Assembly (NCBI RefSeq): GCF_047948215.1
Contig: NC_134465.1
Location: 13,616,522 to 13,680,521 of the forward strand
Direction: 5' to 3'
Source: Lycorma delicatula
Lineage: Eukaryota; Arthropoda; Insecta; Hemiptera; Fulgoridae
Length of the DNA stretch: 64,000 bases
The notes beneath the pieces were generated by a model. That model was not told the DNA's origin and did not search any database. It was given only the letters and a program-made list of their open reading frames with translations. How positions within the stretch are numbered: position 1 is the first letter of the stretch; every line of letters begins with the position of its first letter. Below are positions 13,101 through 28,100 of this stretch, one piece after another. Both the position numbers and the translations under genes were made by a program.

Positions 13101-16100
13101 ACTAAAAGTTTCAAAAGTGTACAAGACTATTCACATTCTGTAGACAAATTGTTATTGTTGATCAGCTGTTAAAACTACCGACTTATGAAATAAAAAAAAC
13201 ATTTATTTTACCTTTAAATTTTTTTTTCTTTTCAACAATTGTGGATAAAGTTATAAAACTGGTGTTTTATCTTACTCTTCTGTTGATCTTATTTATGTTA
13301 AATGATTTTTAGATAATCTCAGATGTTAAAAGTATTATTCTTTCTGTTTAAAAATTAATGTATTTTTTCAGCCACGTTTCAGATATTGTGATCTTAATAA
13401 AATTAATTTGTTGTAACTCGGTTTTGTTTTTTAGTACAGTTTATTTACATCAATTTGTTCAGAATTAAATTCTCCACAAGTTTTGTTTAAAATTTTTACT
13501 TATTTATTACCCATGTAACAAAGTTATTGCACATAAAACATAACAAAATGAGGTTTTCATAATTTTTTGCGTACTAGCCCAGTTTTCTCATAAACTACTG
13601 CAGACAGAGTTCTGAAACCTGTTTTATTCAATTTGTCAGATCAAAAACCATAAGAAACCATCACGCTTAACCCTTCATTTGCATTCCTACAATTTCAATA
13701 TGGCTTATTTTTACTCTGTGCCCAGGAATCATGGCAAAATCTTTCGCCAGCCATAACTTGCTGGCGAAGTATTTCCGGACTCATGTTTAATGAACTTTTT
13801 TCATTAACATCAGCTGTTAAATCATACACTTAATTATAGTATAAAATTAACGTAGTACAGAATTCAAATGTACTATGCGGCTTGTATTTAGGGGAATATA
13901 GATCCAACTATTGATTGTCATAAACATTCAACCGTGGATTCCAACAAGTTAAGAAGTACTATGGATGAAAAAACAGTTAAAAAGATTAAGCAACCGTATT
14001 ATTACAACAGTAATATAACGCTCCACCTCCTAACACTGTAATAGTAGAAGGCCAGCAGCTGCAGTAGAAGTCTGAAATCTGTCACTATTTTCGGAAGATC
14101 CAGCTGATATAGATATCAGTTGTGTTTTGGGTAGAAGCTGAACTCCTATAAACTGAAAAAAAGGAGTGGGAGGGTGCTTTAAACCTATTTCGAGTAATAT
14201 TAATTACTACTTACAACTTGAACAAATACAAAAAAATTTTTATATAAAAAATATATTCAAACATAAACTAACTAATTGCAAATAAAAATATTTATTAAAT
14301 ATCATCTTACTAAAGCATAAAGCTTAACATTTTAACAAAAAAATAAACTAGAAAAAAAATTAATAATGATGAACTTAAAAAATACAAAATGAAGCCTACC
14401 ATACATAACCTACAAAACACACTAACATAAAAAAGAAACATATTACAAAAAAAAAAAAACCACAAAACGTAGAGAGAAAAACCATGCACAGAACAAAAAC
14501 CAAACAGTATTCAAAATATACCAAGAATTAACATTTTTTGTCAAAATTCTAGTTACCTGATCGACAGGAACTGGTGTAGGAGGGGCAGGACCTGCTTTAG
14601 CAGGTTTTTGCTGTCAGAAAAAATAAATTGTAATACAGTCAACCATATTATAAAACATGATATAAAAGTCATAAATCTTAAACGATATAAAACATACATC
14701 ATAAAATTTCCAAATAGAAAATCATGATTTTGTTTTATATCTTAAATTACTGTATAACAAAGTTATACATCACAACTTTTCCTTACGTTAGATTTGACAT
14801 CTATGTTAATAACATTTACATTTTTTAACATTAAATATTCTATTAACAATTTTATTATATAAATGATGGCATCTGTAATTTGAAAAAGAGAATTTATCTG
14901 TTGCAAACTCTGTAAACTGATCTAATTTCATTAGAAAATTAACTGTTGGAAAGTTTGATAATCATGTCTAGCAAAACATCTGCCTTTTTCTTGCCATATT
15001 CTTGATTATTAAAAACGTTACAGACAAAAATAAATTATAGCCCTCACAATTAAAAGTAAATTTGTCTAATTTTTTTGTATCCCGTAATAAGGACTCTGCC
15101 TCTTTTCAGGTCATAAATCAGTTACTTTATACATGTACAATATGTAGAAGGTGAAAGGAAATCTTGTTGGATAAGATATCAGAGCAGGCCAGTTTAGTAA
15201 TCAAGATAAAAAATTAAATTTTTTTTTATTCTTCATTATTGCATGTTTATTACTCTAAAATAGGATCGATTATTTTTAATAATAAAACTGACAACTCTAT
15301 TATACTAGGTCACACAGAAGAGAAGGAGCCTCTTGTCACTGTAAGGACATTACAATAAACAGACAAAAAATCCTAACTTATAAGGTCAAACAACGTATGA
15401 GCATGTAATCAAATTTTATTAGCAGCTTACAGGTCTTTCAATTATACATAAATCATACATTATATTAAATTTATAATACTATCCTTATTTCAGGTGTAAG
15501 CAAGATAAAAATGAATTTTCTGTAATTTTCTACAAAAAAAAAGAATTGCTACATTAACCTAACAAAGTATTACCAGTTTTAGACTGTAGTAGTACAGATT
15601 AAAAACAACTGTTTCAAGATTTTAATTAAAAAAAAAAAAAAGACTGAATTACTTACGAACTGAAAATAGTTATTATTACAATAAAAACATGTTTTGAAAA
15701 TTTGTCAGCGTAAAACTAACAGAAAAATTAGTATAATTAGTTTAAAAAATACATACCTAAATTTTCTTTAAGGGAGAACAGATTTAGATAGACAGCTAGC
15801 CATATAATAAATTTCATTATTTAAATTGTGGTCTTCTATGTACATCTTATAAACCACTCAAGAGAAAGAAAAAATTTAAGTATTATACCATAAGAAAATA
15901 TAGGAATTAAAGTAAATTATCCATAATGATAATTTACAATTTTTTCTAAATCTTATTTGTATTTAAATTACATACAAACTAAAAATAATTTTTTCGTTTT
16001 TAACAATTTTTTTTAGCCAACACGACCACAGTTAGGTACTGCTCAGAGGATGAGATGAAATGGAAATTTCTGTATCATGTGAAAATGCCATGCATGTTCA

Positions 16101-19100
16101 GGATTCGAACTCGGAACCTTGGATGAGAGGCTGAGATGCTACCACTCACACCATAGAGGCCAGCAAAAATAATAATAATAAAACTTTTAAAAAACATTAA
16201 TTAAGCACAAATTTTTTTTTTTAATGTCTGCTATACTAAAACTGACCGTACAATATTTTAAAAACTTTGTTTTTAACATACCCGATACTGGTTTTTCTTC
16301 TTTTTTACATACATAATCTCTTAATGAAGCTATGAAACATTAAAATTCCCCTACTAGCAAAACAGATAAGAAAATGGTATACCTTAGGCATGTTTGCTAA
16401 AACTTCTTAGGGGTTTTTACAAATAGATTGACACTTTCAACAGTGATTTAGAAAAAAAAAAAACAAGTTTTTAAGGGGGTATAAATGTTTTTTCTTCATG
16501 ACATTCTGATGACTCTTCAACAAGGTTTCCTTTTCATTGATATTCATGTAGTAATGGTATGGATCTACTATGAAATACCTAATAGTAATTGTCAGTTTTT
16601 ACCAAAGAATTTGATGACAATATTATTTTAAATAACAGATTGAAAAATACAGAATAAAGACACAAATAGGCTTTCTAGTAAGACCATTATCCGAAAGGAA
16701 AAAATTTATTTGGTTTATTTTATGGTAGTAAATGAAAAAATTTATTTGGTTTATTTTATGGTAGTAAATAACAGAATGAGTTTTGAATTTGGACAACAAA
16801 AAAAGTAGTGCAGTAAAGATCTAATTGAAACAATAGACACTGGATTACATAATTTATTATAAGTGACCGACTAATTTTATAAAGTTATAAAGAAAAGAAA
16901 TTTTACAAGATACCTAGAACATAGTGTGCCTGGATAAAAGGATTAGAACTGAATAACAAATGACAGAAAAACATTTCTGTCAAAACAGTAAATGGATTAT
17001 TTTTAACTTGTGAACAAAATTTGTACAGCCAAAATGATAATACAATCACAAGAAATAATGTTATTCCAAGATATTTTAAATAAAATATGCTATTTAAATT
17101 AGCATTAAAAAGTCAGTAAAATATATATTTTGAAACTTAAAACAATATAGAAATTCATAAACGTTAATTGTATTTACATTTTTTTAATTTACTAAATCGA
17201 TGTTAATTTTAAAAATGAATAGATTTACCTGCAGTTCTTTGGGGTTAACAAATTCGAGGGCGTGCCTCTTAATAGCATGAAAAGCTGCATTAGGAGCATA
17301 ACCAGGATGAGGTGTAGGGGGAGATGGGGCAGGAATTTCACTTCGTCCAGTAACTGACAATTGTTTTCGTCTCACAGCCATCATCCGTAATACCTAAAAT
17401 AAAACAATTAATAAATTACAATTAGAAATATTAACTATCATAAATAAATGTACATGCAAGTAAACTAGCACATCATTACATAGGAGAACAACAATTTGTT
17501 TTCTATGTAAAAAGATATTCCATAAAAATAAACAACTGCACTTTTATTTGTAATTCAGCCAGTAGAGTAAGGACTAAGATTTCATTATAAATAAAGCCAA
17601 AGTTCTGATACAGAGAAAAATCTCCTGATGATGACAATAGTAATGATTGTATCAAAAATATTAGTAATAGATATTCTTGTACAGTCGGATATGCAAGCGA
17701 TCGATACAACTATCAGTACAAAATATCAGAACACAATCACATATTTTCTGTTCAAAATTTCTTGGTTTATATAAAGAAAACTTTTGGTAAACTTGAAATT
17801 TTTAACTTTTCTACAGTCGGACAGAATAATATCTTAATGATGTGGTGAATAATATAGTAATTTTCCTTAGAAATAACTATCAGCACCACAGCACGTCATG
17901 GTTCGTCTCAATAACTATTGTTTGAGCCTATTTTTAATTGTATGAGGATCATTCAATAAATAGACAAATAACTGTACAGTAAAAATGGTTTATTAAATAA
18001 ATACAATTTTTTTTGTCTACTTTTCCCCGTAGAACCCCTTAACTTCTCTGCACTTATTCCATTTTTATACGAATCCTCTTACCCCCTCAGCGAAGAATTC
18101 TTTACCTTGATCTTGAAACCAGTTTTGTACTTTTTCCTTTACCTCTTAATTGTTGATAAACTTGATACCATGCAAAACTTCTTTCGTCATATCAAACAGA
18201 TAAAAATCTGAAGGGACAAGGTCAGGGCAGGAACTACCAACCGAATAGTTTCCAGTGTCAGTTGTGCCACGTGAGGCCGTGCGTTGATTTGAAAAAGAAG
18301 CACGCCTTCCTTCCTCTGCAATCTTGGACTTTTTCTCTTCAATGGGATTTAACCTTGTTCTCAATCACAGCTAAGTAGTATAGGCTGCTTTAATAATCAC
18401 AGAAAACACAGGTGAACAAAATTATGGAATTTGAAAGTTGTTTGTAATCTGATAACTGATTTTTATGTTATTTTGTGCACCAATTTCAAATATGGCCACT
18501 GTTTTTTTTATATCACGTAAGAATTTTTCACAACACTAAAAAAATAAAATTGAAAAAGGCATATTTTATATGTATTCTTCATGGAAAAGTTTTACTTATA
18601 AAAAGTAATACTTTTCCTTACCTCTACGGAGACTTGTACTACCATTTTCATTTCAGTGCTTCTCAGGCTACATTTTCTGTTATAGCTGGCTTACAGATCG
18701 TCTCTATGGATGCATCAACAGTATTCTAAAATCGTGTTCAAATTCCACCTTCCCCGATATCTGTGTTCCATTTCCTTTATATCTTGGAGAAATCTTTCAC
18801 CCTGTTCTTCACTTACAGAACCAAGATTTTCAGTGAAGTAGTCAATATGAGAATGGCAAAAATACCTTCAAGCTCATCACACGATTCAAGTCTTGGAATT
18901 TCATTAGCATGTTTTCCACTATACACTTAAAGTTTGGGTCCTTATTGTTCCACAGCAATTTCTTTACGACTTCTTAAAATGCTTTCCATGCTTCTTTTTC
19001 AATGTCCTCCATTTTGATTTGTAAGACTTCATCTTAAAATGTTTTATGAATATCTGGACCAGTGAAAACGCCTTCTTTGTTTTTTTCTTCTGAAAGTTGT

Positions 19101-22100
19101 GAAAATTTATAGCATATGCATTTAAAGCACTCTTCTTCCTTGGATAGAGCCTTTACAAATTGTTTCATCAATCCCAGTTTGATGTGAAGTGGAGGTAGGA
19201 GGACTTTCCACGGATCAACCAAACTTTCCCGTATTACATTTTTGCTCCCAGGTTCTAATATTTCCCTACATGGTCATTCTTTTCTGGTCCAATATTCTTT
19301 CTTGTATTGACTGACCCATTCACACAAGAAGCAGGGATGGATATTTGGTGTATCCTCCCTGCTGCCCAAGAAGCACAGAAATTACTTTTAGATCACCACA
19401 TATTATCCATTCATGATTGCAATATTTCAGTTTAAGTAGAACCGATTCTAAATTCTTGTACCGTTCATTCATATACACAGAGTGTCTACCAGCGCTGAAG
19501 CATATTTGTCGCCATTATGAAAAACAACAGGTTTGAGGCTTCATTTGTACAAGTCAATAAACAGCCTCCATTCATTCACATTATACTTTATGTTCACTGT
19601 TCCATTACACCAGAAACATTGTTACAATAAATTAATCTTCCATCTTCAGAAAAGTATAAAGTAAAGACTTTTCTTTGTTTCTGTACCATGAGAAAGAAGT
19701 GCCAGGGGCCAATAAGTTTTTTTCTTTTAATCTAGATCCTAAAAGTTCTACTGAATTTTTAGGAAGACCTAAATATCTGATAAAGTCATTCAGTTTATGC
19801 TGTGAAAAAAGTTGCGGTTCAGATACTACTAAAAATAAAATCAACATCATCATCTTGTGACTGTTTCAGAGTTGTTCAGTATATCTTCTAGTTTTTGTCT
19901 GCAACTGAAGGTAGAGATACCCCATGACTGTGAAGTACAGGGTGTATTGTCAAATAAAAATTTGGATTCACAATTTTTTTCTTAATTTTTAAATTGAACC
20001 TTTGCAAATTTTAAGAACAAAAGTAGCAATAATCACTGTGATTTTTGTGGTTTTCTCCAGATCATTGGTACTCCAAACTGAAAAGACTCTTTCTTACCTT
20101 TTATCCATTAGCATAGCTCTTCCACACTAGTAGAACAAACTGTATGAGGGGCCCATGTTTTATCTTGGTCACCAAGTTTTATCCCAAAATAGGCATAAGT
20201 ACACCTTTTTAACAAAGTCTGTAATATTTCTTTGCCGTTTCTTCATCACAAATTCCCCGCAAATGTAACAGAAGTTATTAGGTGAATTAACACAACCCCT
20301 TGAAGCCATTCAAAATATAAAAACACAAGGACAGCACAAATAAAATAACTTCAAAAAATGAAAGAAATCTAAAACACTAGAAAGTTTGGAAAATTATTTA
20401 ACACTACCAAAACTTTTCAACACAATGTTCTAACTGCAACTAATGAATCTTTACTTCGGTAGAGTAAAGTTGAGTAGAAACAAGTGAGTCATCACCTTTG
20501 CTAAAAGTTTGACAAAACCAACTCGTGAAACCACTCTAATTAATCATATTACATCATCTTATTAGCATCTTACTGTATCAAACCAAAATTATAAACACTA
20601 CTTGTATTCATCCCATATAACCAAACTAATAGTAAAGTAACAAAAAAATTAACATAGGCCTTATTTTTTATTCAATGTTTTATAAATAAAATATATGATT
20701 ATCAATTTAGAGAATATTAAAAAAATTGACTTAGTCAAAACATGGTACGTGATGAAATTTGTTGACTATTTTCCCTATAACAAGAGCACAAAAATCAATA
20801 AGAATCAGTTATTAGTTTTCAAACAACTTTTCCATTGTTGACCTGTGAAATCGGACCATGGGCATTCCAGAAGTTAACATGATCTTACCAGCCAATGGTT
20901 ATATTTTGAATTTCTTACGGACAGGTGATTCTGGATGTTCCACTGCATGCTTTGATGCTTGAAAAAATTGATTTATTCAAGTTTATCGCAGGTTAAAATC
21001 CTGTCCAAAAATGCATCACCTTTGTTAGTGAAATGATTTTTGTGTGCAGTGCAAATAAGAAAGTTCTTGGCTTTGTGATGAATGGTAAGCTTTCTGGGAA
21101 CCCACCTTGCACAACTCTTACGGTAATTCAGTTTGTTTTGAATGATAGAATGAGTTGTGTCAACACTTAAGACACTTTTCAACAATTTGTTCACTGTAAA
21201 TCGTCAATCTTCTTGGATAAGTGTATCAGTACAAGAATCTAATGCCGAGGTTAAACTGTTAACGGATCTCCAGAGCGGTGCTCATCGGTCACTTTTAAAT
21301 TTTTCCACCCACGTGTTAAACTCACATGGTTCATGCAACTACTGCCATACTGTTTGTTCATCCAAGAGAATATTTTTGATGGTTGTACACTTTCCGAAAG
21401 TAAAAATCAGATCACAGAACTATGTTCTTCAACAGTACTTTCTTTGAGGGGACACAACATCATAACTAAGACTTTAGACGTTATGTTTACATAAATATTA
21501 ATCAAAGAGAAGACTAACACTCTTCGTTGTCAACTAACACTTACAAAAGTTTCAATCGCCTGCATTAAGCGTTTCCATCACAAAATTTTTTTTATCTGTT
21601 TAATTATTACCCTCGTACATTTCTAACATGAAACCCTTAAATTTAAATGAATTCATTACAGTGTAACTGGAACTGTTCTGTAAATTTGTATATAAATAAT
21701 TAAATAATAAATGAATAGACAAAGTGCTTTTAACTAAATTTTTAATTAAACAAAACTATAAAATTAATTAAATCTATTTACTAAACTCATTGTAAAATAC
21801 GCTTTAAATACACTCTATCATAAGCAACATTATCTTATCAATCTGAAGCAAGTTACAGATACACTGCTTATTCCTTTTAGATGCCATTCTTTTGTCACTC
21901 ATATAGAAAGTTAACTTGAATATCAAGGACTTAAAACTTGAGGGTCACTCCCTCAAGATCTTTTATCAGTATAATACTGTAATCTGGTTCACGATAAACT
22001 AATAAAATTATCCTTTTACAGTCAAAATATGTATGTCAGTCATGAAATGAACATATGATATTCTTACAATAGGAAGGGGATCATCATATTCTTGAAATCA

Positions 22101-25100
22101 AAATCTGCGAATTCATTATCAAAAATGTCTTAATTGATTCAATATGGTATAAAGCGCTTGGATATGTAAATAAAATAAAATTATCTGATAAATCTTAATT
22201 TTTTCAAACACAATAATTACAATTTATTTTTGCCAGTTAGGATCATTAGAATATAAATTGACTGAAATGCAGGTAAACATAAATTATTCAGTGCATTTTA
22301 GGGGTTAATAAAAATGAACAAAGCAATGTAATGAAGGTTGATTTTTTCAAACATTAGTATAGGTACTAGATTTACTAGCTATTCCATATGATTAAAAATC
22401 ATAAAGCAAGTACATTCATGATTTTTAATCATAAAGCGAGTAATTAATTATAAAGCAAAAGTATACTCACCTTAAATGAACAAGCAGGCGCAATGCAATG
22501 TCAGGGTGATCGTCATTGGGGGGGTGAGGGGCAATGCAACGGCAGGGTGGATAACTAGCACTAGGTACCTAGACATGTCACAGGAAAATGCAGTGCTATG
22601 TAAATCAATATGTGAATAACCCAACATTTACTTCAACAAGATGCACCACCACACTTGGGATTACACATTAGGAACTTCATGAACAGTTTCTCAATGTTGG
22701 ATCAACTGTGATCGACCAATTCCCTGGCCACCTAGACCCCCTGATGTTATGCCACTTGATTTCTTTCTTTGAGGATTTGTCAAAGGCAAGGGGCAAAGAC
22801 AAGAGGCATGGTGTGTACAACTAAGGTAATTGACATCAATAAACAAAACCGAAAAATCGAAGGAGTAATTAATGGATTAACAACTCCAGATATTCTCGAT
22901 AATGTGTAGCATGAAACTAAATATCACCTATGCATTTTACACCCGCAAAAGGTGCTCGGTGCTCATGTGGAATTTGTCTTAAATATTAATAAGTGCTGTA
23001 AACAAAATTATTTGAAATGCCCTGTTCAACAATAACATTAATGTAAGTACGTTGCTTTGTTATTTTTTTATTAACACCTAAATTACATTGAATAATTTAT
23101 GATCACCTGTATATAGTCTTAAGTAAAAAGATTTTTCTCTGCTGGTTGAAAATAGTGCCGATAAACGTTCTCCCATGCTGTAGCAATAACAACTTTCACA
23201 ATTAACAATTTTATTTCATCTTAACCACTGTTGGTCATATAAGAACTGACTCAACATAATTATAATGCAATAACTTACTACTAAATCAGTTGAAGGCTTA
23301 ATGTGCAATTTAATATTGGAAATTATTCTCTCAAATAAATTCATACTACTGCATCTAATGTAGTAGTATCATTGATACATTATTTAAACACAAATGGTCA
23401 CTGTGTATTTAAGTATTTTAAAAGTAAAATACTGATCATCATGATGATTGGCATAATGAAATTGTCAGTGAAGTTTAAAACAAGTGAATTCTTAGCCATA
23501 TCGATTACTATTAGCATAATTAATTTTACTGTACTATCAGATCATCATTATAGATCTACTACTTAAGAATTGTGGCCAGATAAGTTAATTAATTGATTAA
23601 TTCAACTGAAACTGAAAGCATTTAAGAATATCATACTAAGGAATGAAAATTTGTATGAAAAATGCGATGTCTGACTGGGATTTGAACCCAGGACCTTCCA
23701 GGTGATTGCTTGGTTTGAGTTCTACAATAATTCTTTAAACTTTAATCTGTAATATCTGGAGCTAAGGCTTTTTACCATGACTTTCAAACACTTTACTCTA
23801 ATAATTTTCAATAAAAAATCAATGCTTTAGACCTTAGGAGAAATAGAAACCTTGTTTAGAATGTTACAACACATAAGCTGCTTGTTTGGCTTTAAGCACA
23901 ACCCATAAAGGAAAGTTTTGGTTTTCAAGCAATTCTACATCCTGCATCACCACCCTAAAGAGTTCTAATAAGAAGCCGCCTGCCTCACCAGCAATTAGAA
24001 GGTGCCGACCTAATATCAGCAAGTTATTATTGATAAAATTCACACATCATACATCCAAGTAGTTGGAGTCTGGAAGGCAAGAAAATTGGAATAAATAGAA
24101 GGGAGCCGATTGACTTGCAGATAGTTTCCTTCTCTCTCGCATCAGGCCCGACTGCTCTTTAACTACACTTGATTCGATATTACAACACAGATTTTTATTT
24201 ATAATTTAATAAACCCCCTCTATGAATCATGAGTCCTTACCGTTGGTGAGGGGGCTTGAGTGCTCAGTGATACAGAATAGCTGTACCAAAGGTGCAACCA
24301 TATCGTAGAGGTATCTGCTGAGAGCCAGACTAAGGAATGATTCCTGAAAGAGGGTAGCAGCTCTTTCAGTAGTTGTTAGGGGCGTGAGTCAGGACAACTT
24401 AAACGGCCATATCAACATCACTCTGTCCTCTGAGTACTGCGCAGCTCAAAGCAATGGAAAACTACAGCTGCTTTTTTTCCAAGAAAATGTAGCTCTCTGC
24501 ATTTTCATATAGCAATGATGGAGGCGCCTTCCTTGGTAAAATATTCTGGAGGTAAATTAGTCCCCCGTTCGGATCTCCGGGTAGGGACTACTAAGGAAGG
24601 GGTCACCAGAAAATTAAAAAATAACATTCTACGAGTCGGAGTGTGGAATGTTAGAAGTTTAAAAAAGGTTGGTAGGTTAGAAAATTTAAAAAAGGAAATA
24701 GATAGGATAAATGTGGATGTAGTAGAAATTAGTGAGGTTCGGTGGGAAGAGGAAGGCGACTTTTGGTCAGGTGATTTTAGAATAATTAACTCAGATTCAA
24801 ATAATGGGCAGGCAGGAGTAGGTTTCGTAATGAACAAGAAGATATGGAAGAGAGTAGAGTATTTGAAAATGCATAGCGATAGAATCATTGTAATAAGGAT
24901 AAAATCAAAACCTAAACGGACAACGATTGTTAATGTCTATATGCCTACAAGTGCCCATGATGATGATGATGATGATGAGGTAGAGTGTGTATACGAAGAA
25001 ATTGATGAAGCAATTAAACACATAAAAGGAGATGAAAATTTAATAATAGTTGTAGATTGTAATGCAAGCATTGGAAAAGGCAAGGAAGGAAATATAGTGG

Positions 25101-28100
25101 ATAAATATGGGCAGGGCAAAAGGAATGAAAGAGGGGACCGACTTATAGAGTTTTGCACAAAGTATAATTTAGTAATTGCCAACACCCAATTTAAAAATCA
25201 CAATAGAAGAATATACACTTGGAAAAAGCCAGGCGATACTGGAAGGTATCAGATAGATTATATTATAGTTAAGCAAAGATTTAGAAATCAACTCGTTGAC
25301 TGAAACATTTACCCTGGAGCAGACATTGATAGCGACCATAATTTAGTGATAATGAAATGTAGATTGGGGTTTAAAAACCTGAAGAAAAGGTGTCAGATGA
25401 ATCAGTGGAATTTAGAGAAGCTTGAGGAAGAGGAGGTAAAGAAGATTTTTGAGGAGGACATCGCAAGAGGTCTGAGTAAAAAAGATAAGGTAGAAAATGT
25501 AGAAGAATGGGAGAATGTTAAAAAGGAAATTCTTAAATCAGCAGAAGCAAACTTAGGCGGAATAAAGAGAACCGGTAGAAAACCTTGGGTTTCAGACGAT
25601 ATTTTGCAGCTGATGGATGAACGTAGAAAATATAAGAATGCTAGTGATGAAGAAAGTAAAAGGAACTATCGGAAATTAAGAAATGCTATAAACAGGAAGT
25701 GCAAACTCGCGAAAGAAGAGTGGATTAAAGAAAAGTGTTCAGAAGTGGAAAGAGAAATGAACATTGGTAAAATAGACGGAGCATACAGGAAAGTTAAGGA
25801 AAATTTTGGGGTACATAAACTAAAATCTAATAATGTGTTAAACAAATATGGTACACCGATTTATAATATGAAAGGTAAAGTCCATAGGTGGATGGAATAT
25901 ATTGAAGAGTTATATGGAGGAAATGAATTAAAAAATGGTGTTATAGAGGAAGAAGAGGAAGTCAAAGAAGATGAAATGGAAGAAACAATACTGAGATCTG
26001 AATTTAAGAGAGCATTAAAAGATTTGAATAGCAGAAAGGCTCCTGGAATAGACGGAATACCTGTAGAATTACTGCGCAGTGCAGGTGAGGAAGCGATTGA
26101 TAGATTATACAAACTGGTGTGTAATATTTATGTAAAAGGGGAAGTTCTGTCAAACTTCAAAAAAAGTGTTATAGTATTGATACCAAAGAAATCAGGAGCA
26201 GATAAATGTGAAGAATACAGAACAATTAGTTTAACTAATCAAAAATCTTAACTAGAATTCTATACAGAAGAAGTGTTAGGAGAAGACCGATTTGGTTTCA
26301 AAAAAAGTATAGGAACAAGGGAAGCAATTTTAGGGCTCTGATTAATAGAACAAGAAAGATTAAAGAAAAACAAACCAATATACTTGGCACTTATAAACCT
26401 AGAAAAGACATTCCATAACATAGACTACAATAAAATGTTCAGAATTTAAAAAAAATTAGGGTTCAAATACAGAGGTAGAAGAATGATTTCTAACATTTAC
26501 AGGAACTAAACAGCAACAGTAATAACTGAAGAACATAAGAAAAAAGCCATAATAAGAAAGGGAGTCTGACAAGGATGCTCCCTATCCCCGTTACTTTTTA
26601 ATCTTTACATGTAACTAGCAGTTAATGATGTTAAAGAACAATTTAGATTCGGAGTAACAGTACAAGGTGAAAAGATAAAGATGCTACGATTTGCTGATGA
26701 TATAGTAATTCTAGCTGAGAGTAAAAAGGATTTAGAAGAAACAACGAATGGCATGGATGAAGTCCTACACAAGAACTATCACATGAAAATAAACAAGAAC
26801 AGAAGAAAAGTAATGAAATGTAGTAGAAATAACAAAGATGGATCACTGAATGTGAAAATAGGAGGAGAAAAGATTATGGAGGTAGAAGAATTTTGTTATT
26901 TGGGATGTAGAATTACTAAAGATGGACAAAGCAGGAGCGATATAAAATGCTGAATAGTACAGGCGAAACGAGCCTTCACACAGAAATATAATTTGTTTAC
27001 ATCAAAAATTAATTTAAATGTCAGGAAAAGATTTTTGAAAGTATATGTTTGGAGCATAGCTTTTATATGGAAGTGAATCTTGGACGATTGGACTACTGAG
27101 AAGAAAAGATTAGAAGCTTTTGAAATGTGTTGCTGTAGGAGAATGTTAAAAATCAGATGGATGGATAATGTGACAAATGAAGAGGTGTTGCGGCAAATAG
27201 ATGAAGAAAGAAGCATTTGGAGAAATATAATTAAAAGAAGAGACAGACTTATAGGCCACATATTAAGGCATCCTGGAATAGTTGCTTTAATACTGGAAGG
27301 ACAGGTAGAAGGAAAAAATTGTGTAGGCAGGCCACGTTTGGAATATGTAAATCAAATTGTTACGGATGCAGGATGTAGGGGCTATATCGAAATGAAACAG
27401 CTAGCACTGGATAGGGAATCTTGGAGAGCTGCATCAAACCAGTCAAATGACTGAAGACAAAAAAAAATTTTAATAACTTTGCTAAATGAAATTAGCAAAA
27501 CTGTTTTTCACAAATTAGTAAAATTAAATCTTAATAATTACATTTATATACAATTGTTTATAAAAAAATTTATTTTCAAAATTACCCAATATATTATTTG
27601 AAACATTCTTTTGCAAAATTTCTTTTCTTGACTAACTGTCAACCAATTGTTACAGTAACCTATACTACAGTGAAACCTCTACAAATCAGAACCAACTGAA
27701 AATGTACAGTTTCCAAAGTCCCGATATATTTATAGAAATTAGTCTCTTCACAACGGAAAACTCCGCAATAAAAAAAAAGGAAAGCAAACATAGATTTTAT
27801 TTTTACTTCTTTTTTTAAGACAGAAAGGTAATTAAAAAAAAAAATTGTACATTTACATATTATAAATTCAGTAGATGATTATTATAAAACAGTACTATAA
27901 CTGTTGTTTATCTAATTATACATAGTCACATTCTTGGCTCCAAACTTCCATAAGTTGATGGTCATTAATAAAATTTGATAGCTAACAGCAGCTTATCTAA
28001 ACAATCCATGTACAGTTCTGAGAATAATTCTATTCAGTGCCTTGAACACCATGGTGCCAATAAATCGCTATAGTTCTGCATTCTGTTTGTTTGTTATCTG

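Larger units (their letters stand above)
3983..14556 (-). other. Bap170 intron (10.6 kb)
   Basis: Contents in order: AT-rich sequence with nothing recognisable to about 6.7 kb (including small unassigned open stretches near 5.4 kb); an inverted-repeat unit at 6.78-8.13 kb; unassigned sequence to 9.9 kb, less AT-rich around 8.86-9.12 kb; a minus-strand mariner-like transposase remnant at 9.94-10.94 kb; unassigned sequence; a long-TIR mariner at 11.43-13.82 kb; and AT-rich sequence to the microexon. Confidence 0.7.
14611..17228 (-). other. Bap170 intron (2.6 kb)
   Basis: This is AT-rich intron with a tRNA-derived SINE (16016-16165) and a 36-bp tandem duplication (16697-16768). I see nothing else. 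Confidence 0.8.
24235..27468 (+). mobile_element. Non-LTR retrotransposon (single-ORF APE + RT type), near full length, decayed
   Basis: The 5' untranslated region (from about 24,235) contains the CTTACCGTTGGTGAGGGGG and GAGTGCTCAGTGATACAGAA type leader known for this family. One long frame follows. The endonuclease spans 24,515-25,370, with [36 protein letters not shown] and [12 protein letters not shown]; one in-frame TGA sits at 25,301. The reverse transcriptase has [20 protein letters not shown] (about 26,170), [14 protein letters not shown] (about 26,575) and [10 protein letters not shown] (26,682), where FADD replaces the usual YADD. The C-terminal end reads [15 protein letters not shown] before a short A tract. 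Several stops and a 7-base deletion near 26,240 make it inactive. The clade is not certain; RTE-like is my best guess. Confidence 0.88.

Noticed and set aside
16016..16165. Possible tRNA gene
   Set aside because: A and B boxes are present but no cloverleaf, acceptor stem or terminator; the body matches SINE structure.
21157..21447. 96-codon plus-strand frame
   Set aside because: It lies antisense to the mariner fragment, whose conserved motifs are clear on the minus strand.
24505..25185. Minus-strand frames with Ser/Pro/Phe-rich products opposite the LINE endonuclease
   Set aside because: They are shadows of the purine-rich LINE coding strand.
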